From JACRCT01 sp049841135 (lineage in GTDB: Bacteria > Myxococcota > Myxococcia > Myxococcales > UBA5297), in contig JASGHK010000004.1 in the NCBI GenBank assembly GCA_049841135.1, positions 868,001 through 932,000 of the forward strand: DNA of 64,000 bases. The letters are read 5' to 3'. Under the pieces are notes generated by a model. That model was not told the DNA's origin, searched no databases, and saw nothing but the letters and a program-made list of their open reading frames with translations. The position numbers and the translations under genes are program-made. Positions 10,021-19,328 of this stretch are shown here, piece by piece; the first letter of the stretch is position 1, and each line of letters opens with the position of its first letter.

Positions 10021-11460
10021 TCAGGCGACGGACTTCGCGGCCGCTTCGATCTCGTCGCGCATCTGCCGCAGGCGCGTGGAGAGGTCCGCCAGCTGGTCCA
10101 CGCTGGCGCGGATGGCGTCGGAGAGCGAGCGCTGCTGGTCGATGGCCAGCACCAGGTCGGCCACCCCCTGCTGCTGGTCCTGGGCGCCGGTGCCGATGGG
10201 ACTGGCGACGGCGGACATCACGCCGAGCGAGCGGGTCATCGCCTCCAGCACGCCGCTGGCCTCCTTGACCGTCCGGGCCTCGGCCCCCACCGCCTTCGCC
10301 CCCTGGTCCGACAGCTCGGCGCTCCGGGCGGCGTCGGCCTTGATGCCCCCCAGCAGCTTCTTGCTCCTGACGAAGTTCCCGCGCGTCTCCTCGAGCAGGG
10401 TCATCAGCTCGCCGACCACCACCGCGAAGCCGCGGCCGGCCTCGCCGGCCCGCGAGGCCTCGAGGCGCGCGTTGATGGACAGCATGCGCAGCGAGGCGAC
10501 GATGCGCTGCAGGAACGTGAGCACCGAGTCGACCTCCTTGGCGACCGCGGCGACGTTCTGCACCAGCTGCCGGCTCTCCTCCACCAGGCCCACGGCCTTC
10601 TCGGCGTCACGGGTGATGGAGGCGAAGGACTCGGTGGCGTGCACCACCTCGCCGCGCGAGCTCTCGGCCACGTCCAGCAGCCGCTTCGCCCCCTCGGCGT
10701 TGGCGCCGGCGGTCGCCGACAGCTCCTGCAGCGCCGAGGTGGTCCGCGCTACCATCGCCTCCTGCTCGGCCGCCTGCTGGCGCAGGGTCTCGATGGTCCG
10801 CTGCAGGAGGTCCATCTCCTGCGAGAGCAGCTTGACGCTCTTCTCGCTCGCGCTCGTCCACTTCGCCTGGCGCTCCCCGGCCTCGCGCACCCGCCGAATG
10901 TCTGCCTCGGACTCCTCGGCCTTGCGCTGCAGGGCGTAGCGCAGGAGCAAGAGGATGGCCGTCGCGAGCCCCAGCCCCTCGAGGCCCTCGAGCCAGACGG
11001 GAACCACCAGCCGCGGCCAGGGCGAGGCCCACCCAACCACGATGCCGAGGTCGATGATGACGATGCTGCCGACGACGGTGCGCCGGAAAGCGGCCTGGCT
11101 GACGAGGTAGGCCATGGCCGTCATGCCCACCACGCCGAACGAGCAGACGATCTGCGCGTCCTCGCGCAGGGTCGACACGCCCAGCACGTAGAACAGGATG
11201 CCGAAGGAGACGAAGGCGAAGCTCTGCTCGAGCCGGTCGCGGCGCAGGACGCGGTCGCCGGCGAGCATCGCCGCGGCCATCACGACGAGGTTCACGACGT
11301 ACAGCGCGGACTGGACGGGCGGCCTCGACGGCTGGACCACCATCACCACGGCATCCCGAGCCACGAGCATCGGGACGATGCCGAACACCGAGATTCGGGT
11401 GATGAACCGGACCAGGTCGTACTGACGCTCGGCCCGCGCCTGCTCCAGGCTCACGGGCAT
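10021..11460 (-). CDS. Methyl-accepting chemotaxis-like membrane receptor
   Basis: About 479 residues. The N-terminal part (about 20-195) is hydrophobic with several membrane spans (LYVVNLVVMAAAML, IVVGWASPW, ATAILLLLRYAL). A long coiled coil follows whose tip, INARLEASRAGEAGRGFAVVVGE, matches the hairpin region that binds CheA and CheW. It departs from the canonical NAAIEAARAGE form. There is no Cache or PAS sensor, so signal input is probably within the membrane. I prefer the ATG at 11460, preceded by GAGAGG, over one at 11520. The nearest che genes are 23 kb away, so coupling to that cluster is unproven. Confidence 0.72.
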   Translation of the reverse strand: MPVSLEQARAERQYDLVRFITRISVFGIVPMLVARDAVVMVVQPSRPPVQSALYVVNLVVMAAAMLAGDRVLRRDRLEQSFAFVSFGILFYVLGVSTLREDAQIVCSFGVVGMTAMAYLVSQAAFRRTVVGSIVIIDLGIVVGWASPWPRLVVPVWLEGLEGLGLATAILLLLRYALQRKAEESEADIRRVREAGERQAKWTSASEKSVKLLSQEMDLLQRTIETLRQQAAEQEAMVARTTSALQELSATAGANAEGAKRLLDVAESSRGEVVHATESFASITRDAEKAVGLVEESRQLVQNVAAVAKEVDSVLTFLQRIVASLRMLSINARLEASRAGEAGRGFAVVVGELMTLLEETRGNFVRSKKLLGGIKADAARSAELSDQGAKAVGAEARTVKEASGVLEAMTRSLGVMSAVASPIGTGAQDQQQGVADLVLAIDQQRSLSDAIRASVDQLADLSTRLRQMRDEIEAAAKSVA

Positions 11461-11592
11461 ACGGCCTCTCGCGCCGCCATCGAGTCCAAGCCTCCGTCGT
11501 CCCCTGCTTCGGTCGGCCATCTTTGGTGGCCCGCCCACCGGGCGCAAGAGGAAATCGATCGGCGACTCCGCGGGCCGGACCGGCCGCTCTGG

Positions 11593-11892
11593 CTACTGCG
11601 AGAGGACGTCGCGGACGATCTGGTCGCGGAAGCTGGAGCGCTGGCGGACCATGCTCTTGGCCGGCAAGTCCTCGCGCTGCAGCAGGTAGACCGACCCGGA
11701 CCGGTTGGGCTGGCCGTTGACGTTCGAGCCCTCGAGGTCGATGCGCGTGGTGCCCTTGGCGGTCACCATCCGCTCTTCCTGCTTGGCGAGCTCGGCCTTG
11801 CCTTTCGCACCGCCCTTGGCCTGGCGGGCGGCGGCCCACGCGGGCGGAGCGAGCAGCACGGCCACGGCGACGACGAAAAGGGTTCGGCTCAC
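11593..11892 (-). CDS. Small secreted protein of unknown function
   Basis: 99 residues starting at GTG with an excellent GGAGG five bases upstream. The first 20 residues are a clear signal peptide (LFVVAVAVLLAPPAWAAA). The mature part is basic and has TTRIDLEGSNVNGQPNRSG followed by a charged tail (RQRSSFRDQIVRDVLSQ). I do not recognise the family; the Asp-Leu-Glu-Gly beta-like segment recurs in small myxobacterial secreted proteins. No partner gene is evident. Confidence 0.6.
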   Translation of the reverse strand: MSRTLFVVAVAVLLAPPAWAAARQAKGGAKGKAELAKQEERMVTAKGTTRIDLEGSNVNGQPNRSGSVYLLQREDLPAKSMVRQRSSFRDQIVRDVLSQ

Positions 11893-11934
11893 GGGCCACC
11901 TCCGGCGCGAACGGCAGCCTGGAGTGTAGCGCCG

Positions 11935-13077
11935 TCAGCTCTCCGAGACCCAGAGGCGGTGCCCGGTGGCCTCCACCGGCGCGTCGGTCTCCAAGACGCC
12001 GGCGCGCAGGAGCAGCGCCCGCGAATGCAGGTTCACCGTCGTGCAGACGTGGTCGGGGATCAGGAAGAGCAGCTGGCCTGGCGCCGGCTTGGGCCCGGCG
12101 GCGACGCGCACCGGCAGATGCTCCTCGCTGGGGGCGAGGGGCTCGAGCCCAGGCCAGCCGAGGACTGCGCAGTTGGGCGCCGGGCGGTCGGGCGAGAGGG
12201 CCTTGCTGCCCGCGTCGAGGGTCACGCGGTCCTTGCGCGGGGTGGAGACGACGCGGCTGGCGACGAAGGCGGCCTGCACGAGCCCCAGCATCCGCGCGGC
12301 CTCGCGCACGTGCAGCTCGCTCAGGACGAGCGTGCCCGGCGAGACCTGGTGCGTCCACGGCCCGCCACTCAGGCCGGGGTGCGCCAGCGCATGGGCGAAG
12401 GTCGGGGTGCCGGAAGTCACGAGCAACCGCGGCTTGGCTGGGAGCACGTCGGCCAGCTGGCACAGGGCCTCGTAGCCGGCGAGGGCCTCGTCCTGCTGCT
12501 CGGCCCGCAGGTGGCCCTCGTAACCGTGCAGGCCCGCGATCTGGACCGACTTGAGGTCCGCCAGCCGCCCGGCGGCCCCGCGCCACTCCTCGGCGGCCCG
12601 CCCGGTGCGCGCCATGCCGGTGTCGACGTCGAGCAGGACGGCCGGCGTGGCCTTCTGCTCGGCCGCCCAGCCCTCGAGGAGCCCGAGGTGGTCGGGCGAG
12701 TCGGCGAGCAGCAGCACCTGTCCCGCTGGAAAGCGCGCCGCGAGGGAGAGCGCTTCGCCAAAGAGCGCGCGGCTGGGCGGATAGGCCAAGAGGACGTCCA
12801 CGTCCGCTGTGGCGCTCGCCGCCGCGGCGGCGAGCACCAGCTCCAGCTCCGCGGGCGTGGCGCACTTGAAGCTGCGCACGCCAACCTCGAGCAGGACCTT
12901 GATGACCGCGGCCTGCTTGACCGTCTTGACGTGCGGACGCCAGCGCCGCGCGTCACCGACCCGCGCGAGGACCGCCCGGGCGTTGTGCGCCACCGCGTCG
13001 AGGTCGACGACCAGCGCCGGCGTCAGCAGCCGGTCCAGGCTGGGCGCCAGCGCTCGCTCGAGTTGCCTCTCGTCCAT
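11935..13077 (-). CDS. PLP amino-acid racemase/aldolase (DSD1/D-Thr aldolase type)
   Basis: 380 residues, cytoplasmic. It has an alanine-racemase-like barrel at about 17-240 with RPHVKTVK carrying the PLP lysine K51. The C-terminal D-serine dehydratase-like domain has the metal pair in PDHVCTTVNLH (H343, C345). This layout belongs to D-threonine aldolases and eukaryotic-type D-serine dehydratases, which act on D-beta-hydroxy amino acids. The exact substrate cannot be read from sequence. It starts just upstream of the glgB stop in the same direction, so the two may be co-transcribed. Confidence 0.75.
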   Translation of the reverse strand: MDERQLERALAPSLDRLLTPALVVDLDAVAHNARAVLARVGDARRWRPHVKTVKQAAVIKVLLEVGVRSFKCATPAELELVLAAAAASATADVDVLLAYPPSRALFGEALSLAARFPAGQVLLLADSPDHLGLLEGWAAEQKATPAVLLDVDTGMARTGRAAEEWRGAAGRLADLKSVQIAGLHGYEGHLRAEQQDEALAGYEALCQLADVLPAKPRLLVTSGTPTFAHALAHPGLSGGPWTHQVSPGTLVLSELHVREAARMLGLVQAAFVASRVVSTPRKDRVTLDAGSKALSPDRPAPNCAVLGWPGLEPLAPSEEHLPVRVAAGPKPAPGQLLFLIPDHVCTTVNLHSRALLLRAGVLETDAPVEATGHRLWVSES

Positions 13078-13102
13078 CGGCCCCCCCGCTCACGCACGGC
13101 AA

Positions 13103-15485
13103 CTACTTCTTCTTGCCGCCGTTCTTGGCCTTCGCCGGTGCCGCCGCCTTCTCTTCGACCTTGGCCGATGCCTTCTTGGGCTCCGGCTTGGGTTCGGGCT
13201 TGGACTCCTGGGCGACGGCCGCCGGTGCAGGCTCGGCCTTGGGGGCCTCGACCACCGCAGCGACGGGCTTGGGCGCCTCGAGCTTCTTCTCGCGCTTCTT
13301 CTTGAAGACCACCACGCCGAGCGGCGGGATCTTCAGGTGAGCGGAGCAGGGCTGGCCCTGCCAGCTCTGGTTCTCGACCTGGACCGAGCCGGAGTTGCCG
13401 ACGTTGCCGCCGCCGTACGCCGCGGCGTCGGAGTTGAGGACCTCCTCCCAGAGGCCGTCCTCGGGGAAGCCGACGCGGTAGTTGGCGCGGGGCACCGGGG
13501 TGAAGTTGCAGACGAAGACCAGCTTCTCGTCGGGGTCGTGGCCGAAGCGGATGAACGAGTAGACGGCGCTCTCCGCGTCGTTGCAGTCGATCCACCTGAA
13601 GCCTTCGGGCCGGAAGTCCTGCTGCCAGAGCGCGGGCTCGCGCTTGTAGAGCGCGTGCAGGTCCTTGACGAACTGCAGCACGCCCTTGTTCCCGTCGTAC
13701 TGGAGCAGGTGCCAGTCCAGGCTCGAGTCGTGGTTCCACTCGCGGTACTGGCCGAACTCGCTGCCCATGAAGTTCAGCTTCTTGCCCGGGTGGCCGATCA
13801 TGTAGGCCCAGAGCGCGCGCAGGCCGGCCCGCTTCTGCCAGTCGTCGCCCGGCATCTTGCCGATGAGCGAGCCCTTGCCGTGCACCACCTCGTCGTGGCT
13901 CAGGGCCAGGCAGAAGTTCTCCGTGTACTGGTAGAGCATGGAGAAGGTGAGCTTGTTGGCGTGCCACTTGCGGTAGATGGGGTCCTTGGAGAAGTACTCC
14001 AGCACGTCGTGCATCCAGCCCATGTTCCACTTGAGGCTGAAGCCCAGGCCGCCCAGGTAGGTCGGGCGGGAGACGCCGGGCCAGGAGGTGGACTCCTCGG
14101 CGATGGTGACGACGCCGGGGGTCTCGCGGTGGACGAGCACGTTCAGGTGCTTGAGGAACTCGATGGCCTCCAGGTTCTCCTTGCCCCCGAACTTGTTGGG
14201 GACCCACTGGCCGGCCTTGCGCGAGTAGTCGAGGTAGAGCATCGAGGCCACCGCGTCCACGCGCAGGCCGTCGAAGTGGTACTCCTTGAGCCAGAACAGG
14301 GCGTTGCTGGTCAGGAAGTTGAAGACCTCGGTGCGCCCGTAGTTGAAGACCAGCGTGCCCCAGTCCGGGTGCTTGCCCTTGCGCGGGTCGGAGTGCTCGT
14401 ACAGGCAGGTGCCGTCGAAGTTGGCCAGGCCGTAGGCGTCGGACGGGAAGTGGGCGGGGACCCAGTCGAGGATGACGCCGATGCCCGCCTTGTGCATCGC
14501 GTCGATGAAGTACTTGAGCTCGTGCGGGTTGCCGTAGCGGGCGGTGGGGGCGAAGAAGTTGACCGTCTGGTAGCCCCAGCTGCCGTAGAAGGGGTGCTCG
14601 GTCAGCGGCATCAGCTCGATGTGCGTGAAGCCCGTCTCCTTGAGGTACTCGGCCAGCTGCGTCGCCATCTCCTTGTAGGAGAGCGAGCGGTTCTCTTCGG
14701 CGCGGCGCCAGGAGCCGAAGTGCATCTCGTAGACGCTCATCGGCTCTTCGAGGAAGTTGGACTTGGCGCGCTTCTCGAGCCACGCCTCGTCGCCCCACTC
14801 GAACCCGGCGAGGTTGTGCACGCACGCCGCGGTCTGGGGCGGCAGCTCGACCGCGAAGGCGTAGGGGTCGGTCTTGAGCGAGATGCCGCCGCCGGCGAGC
14901 TTGAGCTCGTACTTGTACTTGTCGCCCTCCTTCAGGCCGGGGACGAACAGCTCCCAGATGCCGTTGCCCTCGTGCTTGCGCATGGGGTGGCGGCGGCCGT
15001 CCCAGCCGTTGAAGTCGCCGACGACGCTGACGCGCTGGGCGTTGGGCGCCCAGACGGCGAAGTGCACGCCCTTGGCCTTGCGGATCTCGACCAGGTGGGC
15101 GCCCAGCTTCTCCCAGATCCGGTAGTGCGAACCCTCGCGCAGCAGGTGCAGGTCGAAGTCGGTGAGCAGGCCCGGGAACGAGTACGGGTCCTCGGCGACG
15201 AAGGTGGCGCCGGACCAGGCCTCGATCCTCAAGCGGTAGGGGGCGTCGGCGGCGCGCTCGCCCAGCCTCGGCCTCCCAGAAGCCGTCGGCGTGCGTCTTG
15301 GTCGCCTCGGCGAGCTCCTTCTCCTTCTCGTCCACGATCCACAGGCGCTTGGCGTCCGGCAGGAAGGCGCGCACGACCGTCGTGCGCTTGCCCTGGACCT
15401 CCTCGATGTGCGGCCCAAGCACGGTGAAGGGCTGGCCGTGGCGCGACTCGACGATGGCGCGGATGGCGTCGGGGTGGGCTGACAT
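13103..15485 (-). CDS. glgB: 1,4-alpha-glucan branching enzyme, frame broken near N-terminus
   Basis: Makes alpha-1,6 branches in glycogen. The N-terminus (MSAHPDAIRAIVESRHGQPF..) reads from 15485 with GGAGG upstream. The rest (GERAADAPYRLRIEAWSG..) is in the next frame, a one-base gain near 15267. After the CBM48-like domain come the GH13 motifs: DWVPAHFPSD, GLRVDAVASMLY (nucleophile Asp), AEESTSWPG (acid Glu) and LSHDEVVHG. After the normal end (PPLGVVVFKKK) there is an extra tail of about 60 residues rich in Ala, Pro, Glu and Lys (ending KNGGKKK), unusual for GlgB. No other glycogen genes are adjacent. Confidence 0.88.
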
Positions 15486-15588
15486 GGTTCCTCCGAGGTG
15501 TGGTCCGGGCTGAAAAACGGCGTGAATCTACCTTTGCGCTGGGCAAACGCAATCGAGAAGACAGTAGGGCTCGCAGGCGTCTCGCGGC

Positions 15589-16086
15589 TCAGCGACGCCC
15601 GGCTTTTCGGCGCTTGCCCGTGACCTTCGGGCGACGGGGCGGGCGATGGCGCGGGCGCGGCTCCGGGTCGGCCGCGGCGGGCGGCGGCGCCTCGGCCTGC
15701 AACGTGGCCGGCACGGGCACGGCCGGGCCCAGCGCGCCCGCGAGCGCGGCGTACGCCGACTCGAGCTTCCTGCGGTGGTGGGCGAAGACCTGCTGCGCCG
15801 TGCCCGGCATGTCGTTGGTGTAGCGGAAGTACCAGCGCAGGCCGTCGAGCACCTCGTAGAAGGCGGTGACCGCCGTCTGCTGCTCGGTGGGGAGGACGCT
15901 CAGCTCCTGGAAGCTGGCGGAGGGCACCCAGCTGCGCAGCGGAGTGAGCAGGGGCTCGCGGTCGCGGTGCAGGCTGAACATCGCGATCATCTCGTCCTTG
16001 CGCTCGTCGATGCGCTTGACCAGCCCTTCGGCGTCGAGGGCGATGAGGTTGCGGATGCGCTCCGTCTCGCTGTTGCGCTTGGCCAT
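15589..16086 (-). CDS. Conserved-looking hypothetical protein with basic tail
   Basis: 165 residues. The first 115 are mixed-charge and helical (RIRNLIALDAEGLVKRIDERKDEMIAM, LSVLPTEQQTAVTAFYEVLDGLRWYF). The last 45 are Pro/Arg/Lys-rich (RPRHRPPRRPKVTGKRRKAGRR) and could bind nucleic acid. No signal peptide or known motif is seen. Normal codon bias and the absence of a better frame argue that it is real. Function unknown. Confidence 0.6.
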   Translation of the reverse strand: MAKRNSETERIRNLIALDAEGLVKRIDERKDEMIAMFSLHRDREPLLTPLRSWVPSASFQELSVLPTEQQTAVTAFYEVLDGLRWYFRYTNDMPGTAQQVFAHHRRKLESAYAALAGALGPAVPVPATLQAEAPPPAAADPEPRPRHRPPRRPKVTGKRRKAGRR

Positions 16087-16129
16087 GGCCGTGAGTCTAA
16101 CCCGCGTACGCTTGGCCGCGGGCTCCGAG

Positions 16130-16705
16130 CTACTCCGAGGTCCGCAACGCCCTCGCGTAGAGGTCCTGCGTCTCCTCCGACGCGTCCCCTGTCCCCGCCT
16201 CCCACAGCTTCCGCAGTGCCGCCGTCGACGAGAGCCCTTCGAGCCGCGGCAGCCCGCGGCGCTCCAGCAAGTCCTTCATCTCCCGCGCGGCCTTCAGAGC
16301 CGTCCGCTCGCTCGTCACCGTCCACCACTGGTCGTGCGGATCCTTCAGCCGCAGGTGCCCGAGTCGGATGCGCCAGTGACAAGCCGCGATGTCTACCTTC
16401 CCCTTGACGCGGCCCCGCACGAGCCCCATCTCGACCAGCCGGGCGTTGAGCGCGAAGGAATGGATCCCCAGGTTCAAGGTCACCTTGAGCCTGCCCTTGG
16501 TCGAGGATTGGCTCGACTGCAAGGAGACGACGTGGACCTGCTCGTCTCGCTCGCGCCGGAAGACGAGGCCGCGGCGCCTGAAGCCCGCCGGCCGCAGCAG
16601 GGCGTCCAGCTCCCTGGCGATGAGCTTCCGGGCGGCGTCGTTCTCCAGCCCGGGCGCCAGCGACGAGAGTGCGCCGAGCCAGCCCCTCCATCGACCTGGG
16701 CTCAT
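16130..16705 (-). CDS. DUF4304-like protein
   Basis: 191 residues. The pattern LIARELDALLRPAGFRRRGLVFRRE..VHVVSLQSSQSS..KVTLNLGI resembles DUF4304 domain proteins, a family without known activity. I placed the start at ATG 16705, which follows GAGGAGGGGCGCTC; the open frame extends further upstream without a site. It lies downstream of the BCAT gene with a strong hairpin terminator between them, so it is probably transcribed alone. Confidence 0.6.
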   Translation of the reverse strand: MSPGRWRGWLGALSSLAPGLENDAARKLIARELDALLRPAGFRRRGLVFRRERDEQVHVVSLQSSQSSTKGRLKVTLNLGIHSFALNARLVEMGLVRGRVKGKVDIAACHWRIRLGHLRLKDPHDQWWTVTSERTALKAAREMKDLLERRGLPRLEGLSSTAALRKLWEAGTGDASEETQDLYARALRTSE

Positions 16706-16742
16706 GAGCGCCCCTCCTCCGCGGCCCTGCTCCCGACAGACG

Positions 16743-16776
16743 AAGGCCGCACCGGAAGCTGCGCCGGTGCGGCCTT
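16743..16776 (-). terminator. Strong hairpin terminator after ilvE
   Basis: Perfect 13-base arms (AAGGCCGCACCGG and its complement) with an 8-base loop, placed 25 bases after the BCAT stop. There is no long U-run, so it is a GC-rich, possibly bidirectional stem. Confidence 0.6.
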
Positions 16777-16800
16777 CCCATCCCATTCTCGGAAGCTCGC

Positions 16801-17916
16801 TCAGCCCTCGGCGGCGATCTTCTCGAGGTCGAGGTGGTCGATGCGCTCGACGAAACCGAACGGATCCGGCACCTCGGCGTGCTGCAGCTTGGTCAGGTAG
16901 TCGAAGAGCTTGATGGCCAGCTCACCGGTCTTGTTGCCGTTGATGAGCGTCTCCTTGCCCTTGTAGGCCAACAGACCCACCGGCGAGATGACCGCGGCGG
17001 TGCCGGTGCCGAAGGCCTCGAGCAGCTGGCCGGTCCTGGCGGACTCCAGGACCTCGTCGATGGTGATGGGGCGCTCGTTGACCTTGATGCCCCAGCTCTT
17101 GGCGATCTGGATGACGCTGTCGCGGGTGACGCCGGGGAGGATGGTGCCGCGCAGCGGCGGGGTGACCAGCTCGTCCTTCATGTGGAAGAAGATGTTCATC
17201 GTCCCCACTTCTTCGACGTAGCGGTGCTCGATGCCGTCGAGCCAGAGGACCTGGTTGTAGCCGGCCAGCGCCGCCTTCTTCTGGCCCTGGAGGCTGGAGG
17301 CGTAGTTGGCGGCGGTCTTGGCTTCGCCCAGCCCGCCCTTGACCGCGCGCACGTCCTCTTCCGAGACCCAGATCTTCACCGGGTTGAAGCCCTCGGGGTA
17401 GTAGGCGCCCACGGGCCCCACGATGATGTAGAAGGCGTACTCGTCGGCCGGCCGCACGCCCAGGAACGGGTCGGTGGCGATGAGGGTGGGCCGGATGTAG
17501 AGCGAGCAGGTCGGGTCCTGGGGGATCCAGTCCTTCTCGAGCAGCACCATCGACTTGACCGCGCGGCCGAAGAACTCGACGTCCGGCGCCTCCATCATCA
17601 GGCGCTTGGCGCTGTTGACGAACCGCTCCGCGTTCTTCTGCCAGCGGAACAGGTAGATGCCGCCGTCCTTGCCGCGGTAGGCCTTGAGGCCCTCGAAGAT
17701 CTCCTGGCCGTAGTGCAGGCACATGGCGGCCGGGTCGAGCTGCAGGGGGCGCATCGGCTCGATGCGGGTCAGGTGCCATCCGTTGGTGCGGTCGAACTCG
17801 GACGCGAAGAAGTGGTCCGAGAACCACTTGCCGAAGCCCAGCTTCTTCAGGTCGGTCGGCTTGGCGCGCATCGCGTTGGTGCGCACCCGTCGGATGGCGA
17901 TTCGCTTGTCGGCCAT
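16801..17916 (-). CDS. ilvE: Branched-chain amino acid aminotransferase
   Basis: 371-residue fold-type IV PLP enzyme that moves the amino group between Leu/Ile/Val and 2-oxoglutarate. The motifs are complete: MCLHYGQEIFEGLKAYRG near 65-82, SLYIRPT near 138, the PLP lysine K200 in GGLGEAKTAANYASS, VGTMNIFF, and the phosphate loop FGTGTAAVISPVG. The length and motifs match the eukaryote-like BCAT subgroup. The start is ATG 17916 with AAGGCGGGA upstream. No other branched-chain pathway gene is adjacent. Confidence 0.9.
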   Translation of the reverse strand: MADKRIAIRRVRTNAMRAKPTDLKKLGFGKWFSDHFFASEFDRTNGWHLTRIEPMRPLQLDPAAMCLHYGQEIFEGLKAYRGKDGGIYLFRWQKNAERFVNSAKRLMMEAPDVEFFGRAVKSMVLLEKDWIPQDPTCSLYIRPTLIATDPFLGVRPADEYAFYIIVGPVGAYYPEGFNPVKIWVSEEDVRAVKGGLGEAKTAANYASSLQGQKKAALAGYNQVLWLDGIEHRYVEEVGTMNIFFHMKDELVTPPLRGTILPGVTRDSVIQIAKSWGIKVNERPITIDEVLESARTGQLLEAFGTGTAAVISPVGLLAYKGKETLINGNKTGELAIKLFDYLTKLQHAEVPDPFGFVERIDHLDLEKIAAEG

Positions 17917-18200
17917 GGTGTCCCGCCTTCCTCGTTGTTTGCGCCAGCGCTCTCGCCTTGGAGACGGCCTGGCGGCCATAGGAGTCCCCGACGATGGCGG
18001 CCCGCTGGCGCGCCTTGGGAAGAGGCTTCCGGCCGGTCGAGGTGCGAACGACGAGGCGGGCCGTCGAACCGGAAGCCGAGGCGCGAGCGGGAGGAAGAAT
18101 AGACCCCTCGCTCGCCCCCCGGCAACAGAGCAGTCGCCTGGGCGACAGCGGAAAGGGCGGGCGGGCAAAGCGCCCAGCTCGAGCCGAGTCGAGCTGGCCC
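17917..18200 (+). other. Upstream region of ilvE, no gene seen
   Basis: About 280 bases between the BCAT start and the tandem repeat. It is GC-rich with no credible ORF or leader peptide. It should hold the ilvE promoter, but I cannot point to convincing boxes. Confidence 0.4.
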
Positions 18201-18512
18201 GGCCCCGAATCGCCTCGGGGCCGAGCGCCGAGTTCCCCCTCTCCGCGAAGCCGGAGAGGGGGTCAGGGGGTGAGGTTCGGCCCCGAATCGCCTCGGGGCC
18301 GAGCGCCGAGTTCCCCCTCTCCGCGAAGCCGGAGAGGGGGTCAGGGGGTGAGGTTCGGCCCCGAATCGCCTCGGGGCCGAGCGCCGAGTCCCCCCTCTCC
18401 GCGAAGCCGGAGAGGGGGTCAGGGGGTGAGGTTCGGCCCCGAATCGCCTCGGGGCCGAGCGCCGAGTTCCCCCTCTCCGCGAAGCCGGAGAGGGGGTCAG
18501 GGGGTGAGGTTC
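18201..18512 (-). repeat. Four tandem 78-base units, each with two hairpins
   Basis: Units begin at 18201, 18279, 18357 and 18435 and are almost identical; unit 3 has one T to C change. Each holds two perfect inverted repeats: GGCCCCGA/TCGGGGCC (8-base arms, loop 6) and CCCCCTCTCCG/CGGAGAGGGGG (11-base arms, loop 6). The array starts 5 bases after the stop of the 18518-19114 gene, so transcripts of that gene would end in up to eight stem-loops. 78 is a multiple of 3, which keeps spurious reading frames open through the array. Confidence 0.9.
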
Positions 18513-18517
18513 GGCTC

Positions 18518-19114
18518 CTAGAACGCCGCTGCCGCGGTCAGCGCCGCCTGCCAGGCGCTGGGGTGATCGCTGACGATGCCCGCCGACCCGCCCACGCCCG
18601 GGTTCCAGTCGAAGGTGCCGCGGGCGCCGACGCGCACCGGGGTGTTGAGCAGGAAGTCGACTCCAGCGCCCATCGGGATCTCGCCCTGGAAGCTGTCGTC
18701 CCAGCCCGTCGTCAGCCTGCTGCCGCCGGCCACCATGAAGTTGCCTGCGACGCCCGCAAATAGATACGGCCGCCAGACGACCGGCCCACCCAGCGGCGGG
18801 CCGGCTTTGACGTCGAGCTGGACCCGATTCGAGCTCAGGCGGCTGTCGGTCCTGCTGATGCTGTTGGTGTTGCCGATGTAGCCCAGCTCGTACGACAGGG
18901 CCGGGAACGGGTTGAAGGTCACCATCGCGCCGTAGGACGGGCCGACGTCGGTCGTCACATCCTGGGCATTGCCCGTATAGCCTCCGATTCCGCCCTGCAG
19001 ATTCACGTCGAACTTGCGGTTGGTGTACTCATCCTCGTACGTCGTGACGCCCTGCGCGCGCGCCAGGGCCGGCACGGCGATCAAGGCCGCGGCTAGCCAC
19101 GTCCACTTCTTCAT
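18518..19114 (-). CDS. Small outer-membrane beta-barrel protein, copy A
   Basis: 198 residues. The signal peptide MKKWTWLAAALIAVPALARA is cleaved before QG. The mature part has alternating beta patterns (FDVNLQGGIGGYTG, LSYELGYIGNTNSIS, NRVQLDVKAGPPLGG, WRPYLFAGVAGNF) and ends in Phe, the usual barrel signature. GGAGGG lies five bases before the ATG. It is about 60% alike to the next gene upstream, so the pair is a tandem duplication. Function unknown; barrels of this size are often structural or adhesive. Confidence 0.75.
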   Translation of the reverse strand: MKKWTWLAAALIAVPALARAQGVTTYEDEYTNRKFDVNLQGGIGGYTGNAQDVTTDVGPSYGAMVTFNPFPALSYELGYIGNTNSISRTDSRLSSNRVQLDVKAGPPLGGPVVWRPYLFAGVAGNFMVAGGSRLTTGWDDSFQGEIPMGAGVDFLLNTPVRVGARGTFDWNPGVGGSAGIVSDHPSAWQAALTAAAAF

Positions 19115-19230
19115 TTTGTCCCTCCCCGCGCGGAAGCTCTCTGCGCGCTCGTCCCACCGCTCAAAGCTGGAGGGGCTGCCCCGCACGGGCAACGACACCT
19201 GGGCTGCGCGAGGCTCGGCCCGCAGAGCGC

Positions 19231-19264
19231 GAAGGGGGCCCGCCTGCCACGGCGGGTCCCCTTC
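19231..19264 (-). terminator. Hairpin after outer-membrane copy B
   Basis: Stem of GAAGGGGGCCCGCC against GGCGGGTCCCCTTC with one G-T wobble and a 6-base loop, 64 bases after the copy B stop. It separates the two paralogues. Confidence 0.5.
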
Positions 19265-19328
19265 TCTGCCCGAGGTCTTCGCTGTCGCCTCCAAATGGGA
19301 GGCGACGTCCGGACCGTCTTGCCCGACT

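Noticed and set aside
8794..13305. A 1503-codon plus-strand open frame
   Set aside because: It lies opposite four well-supported minus-strand genes and its translation is Leu/Arg/Gly-rich without protein features, a GC-rich shadow.
18201..18512. CRISPR array
   Set aside because: Units are directly adjacent with no variable spacers and no cas genes are present.
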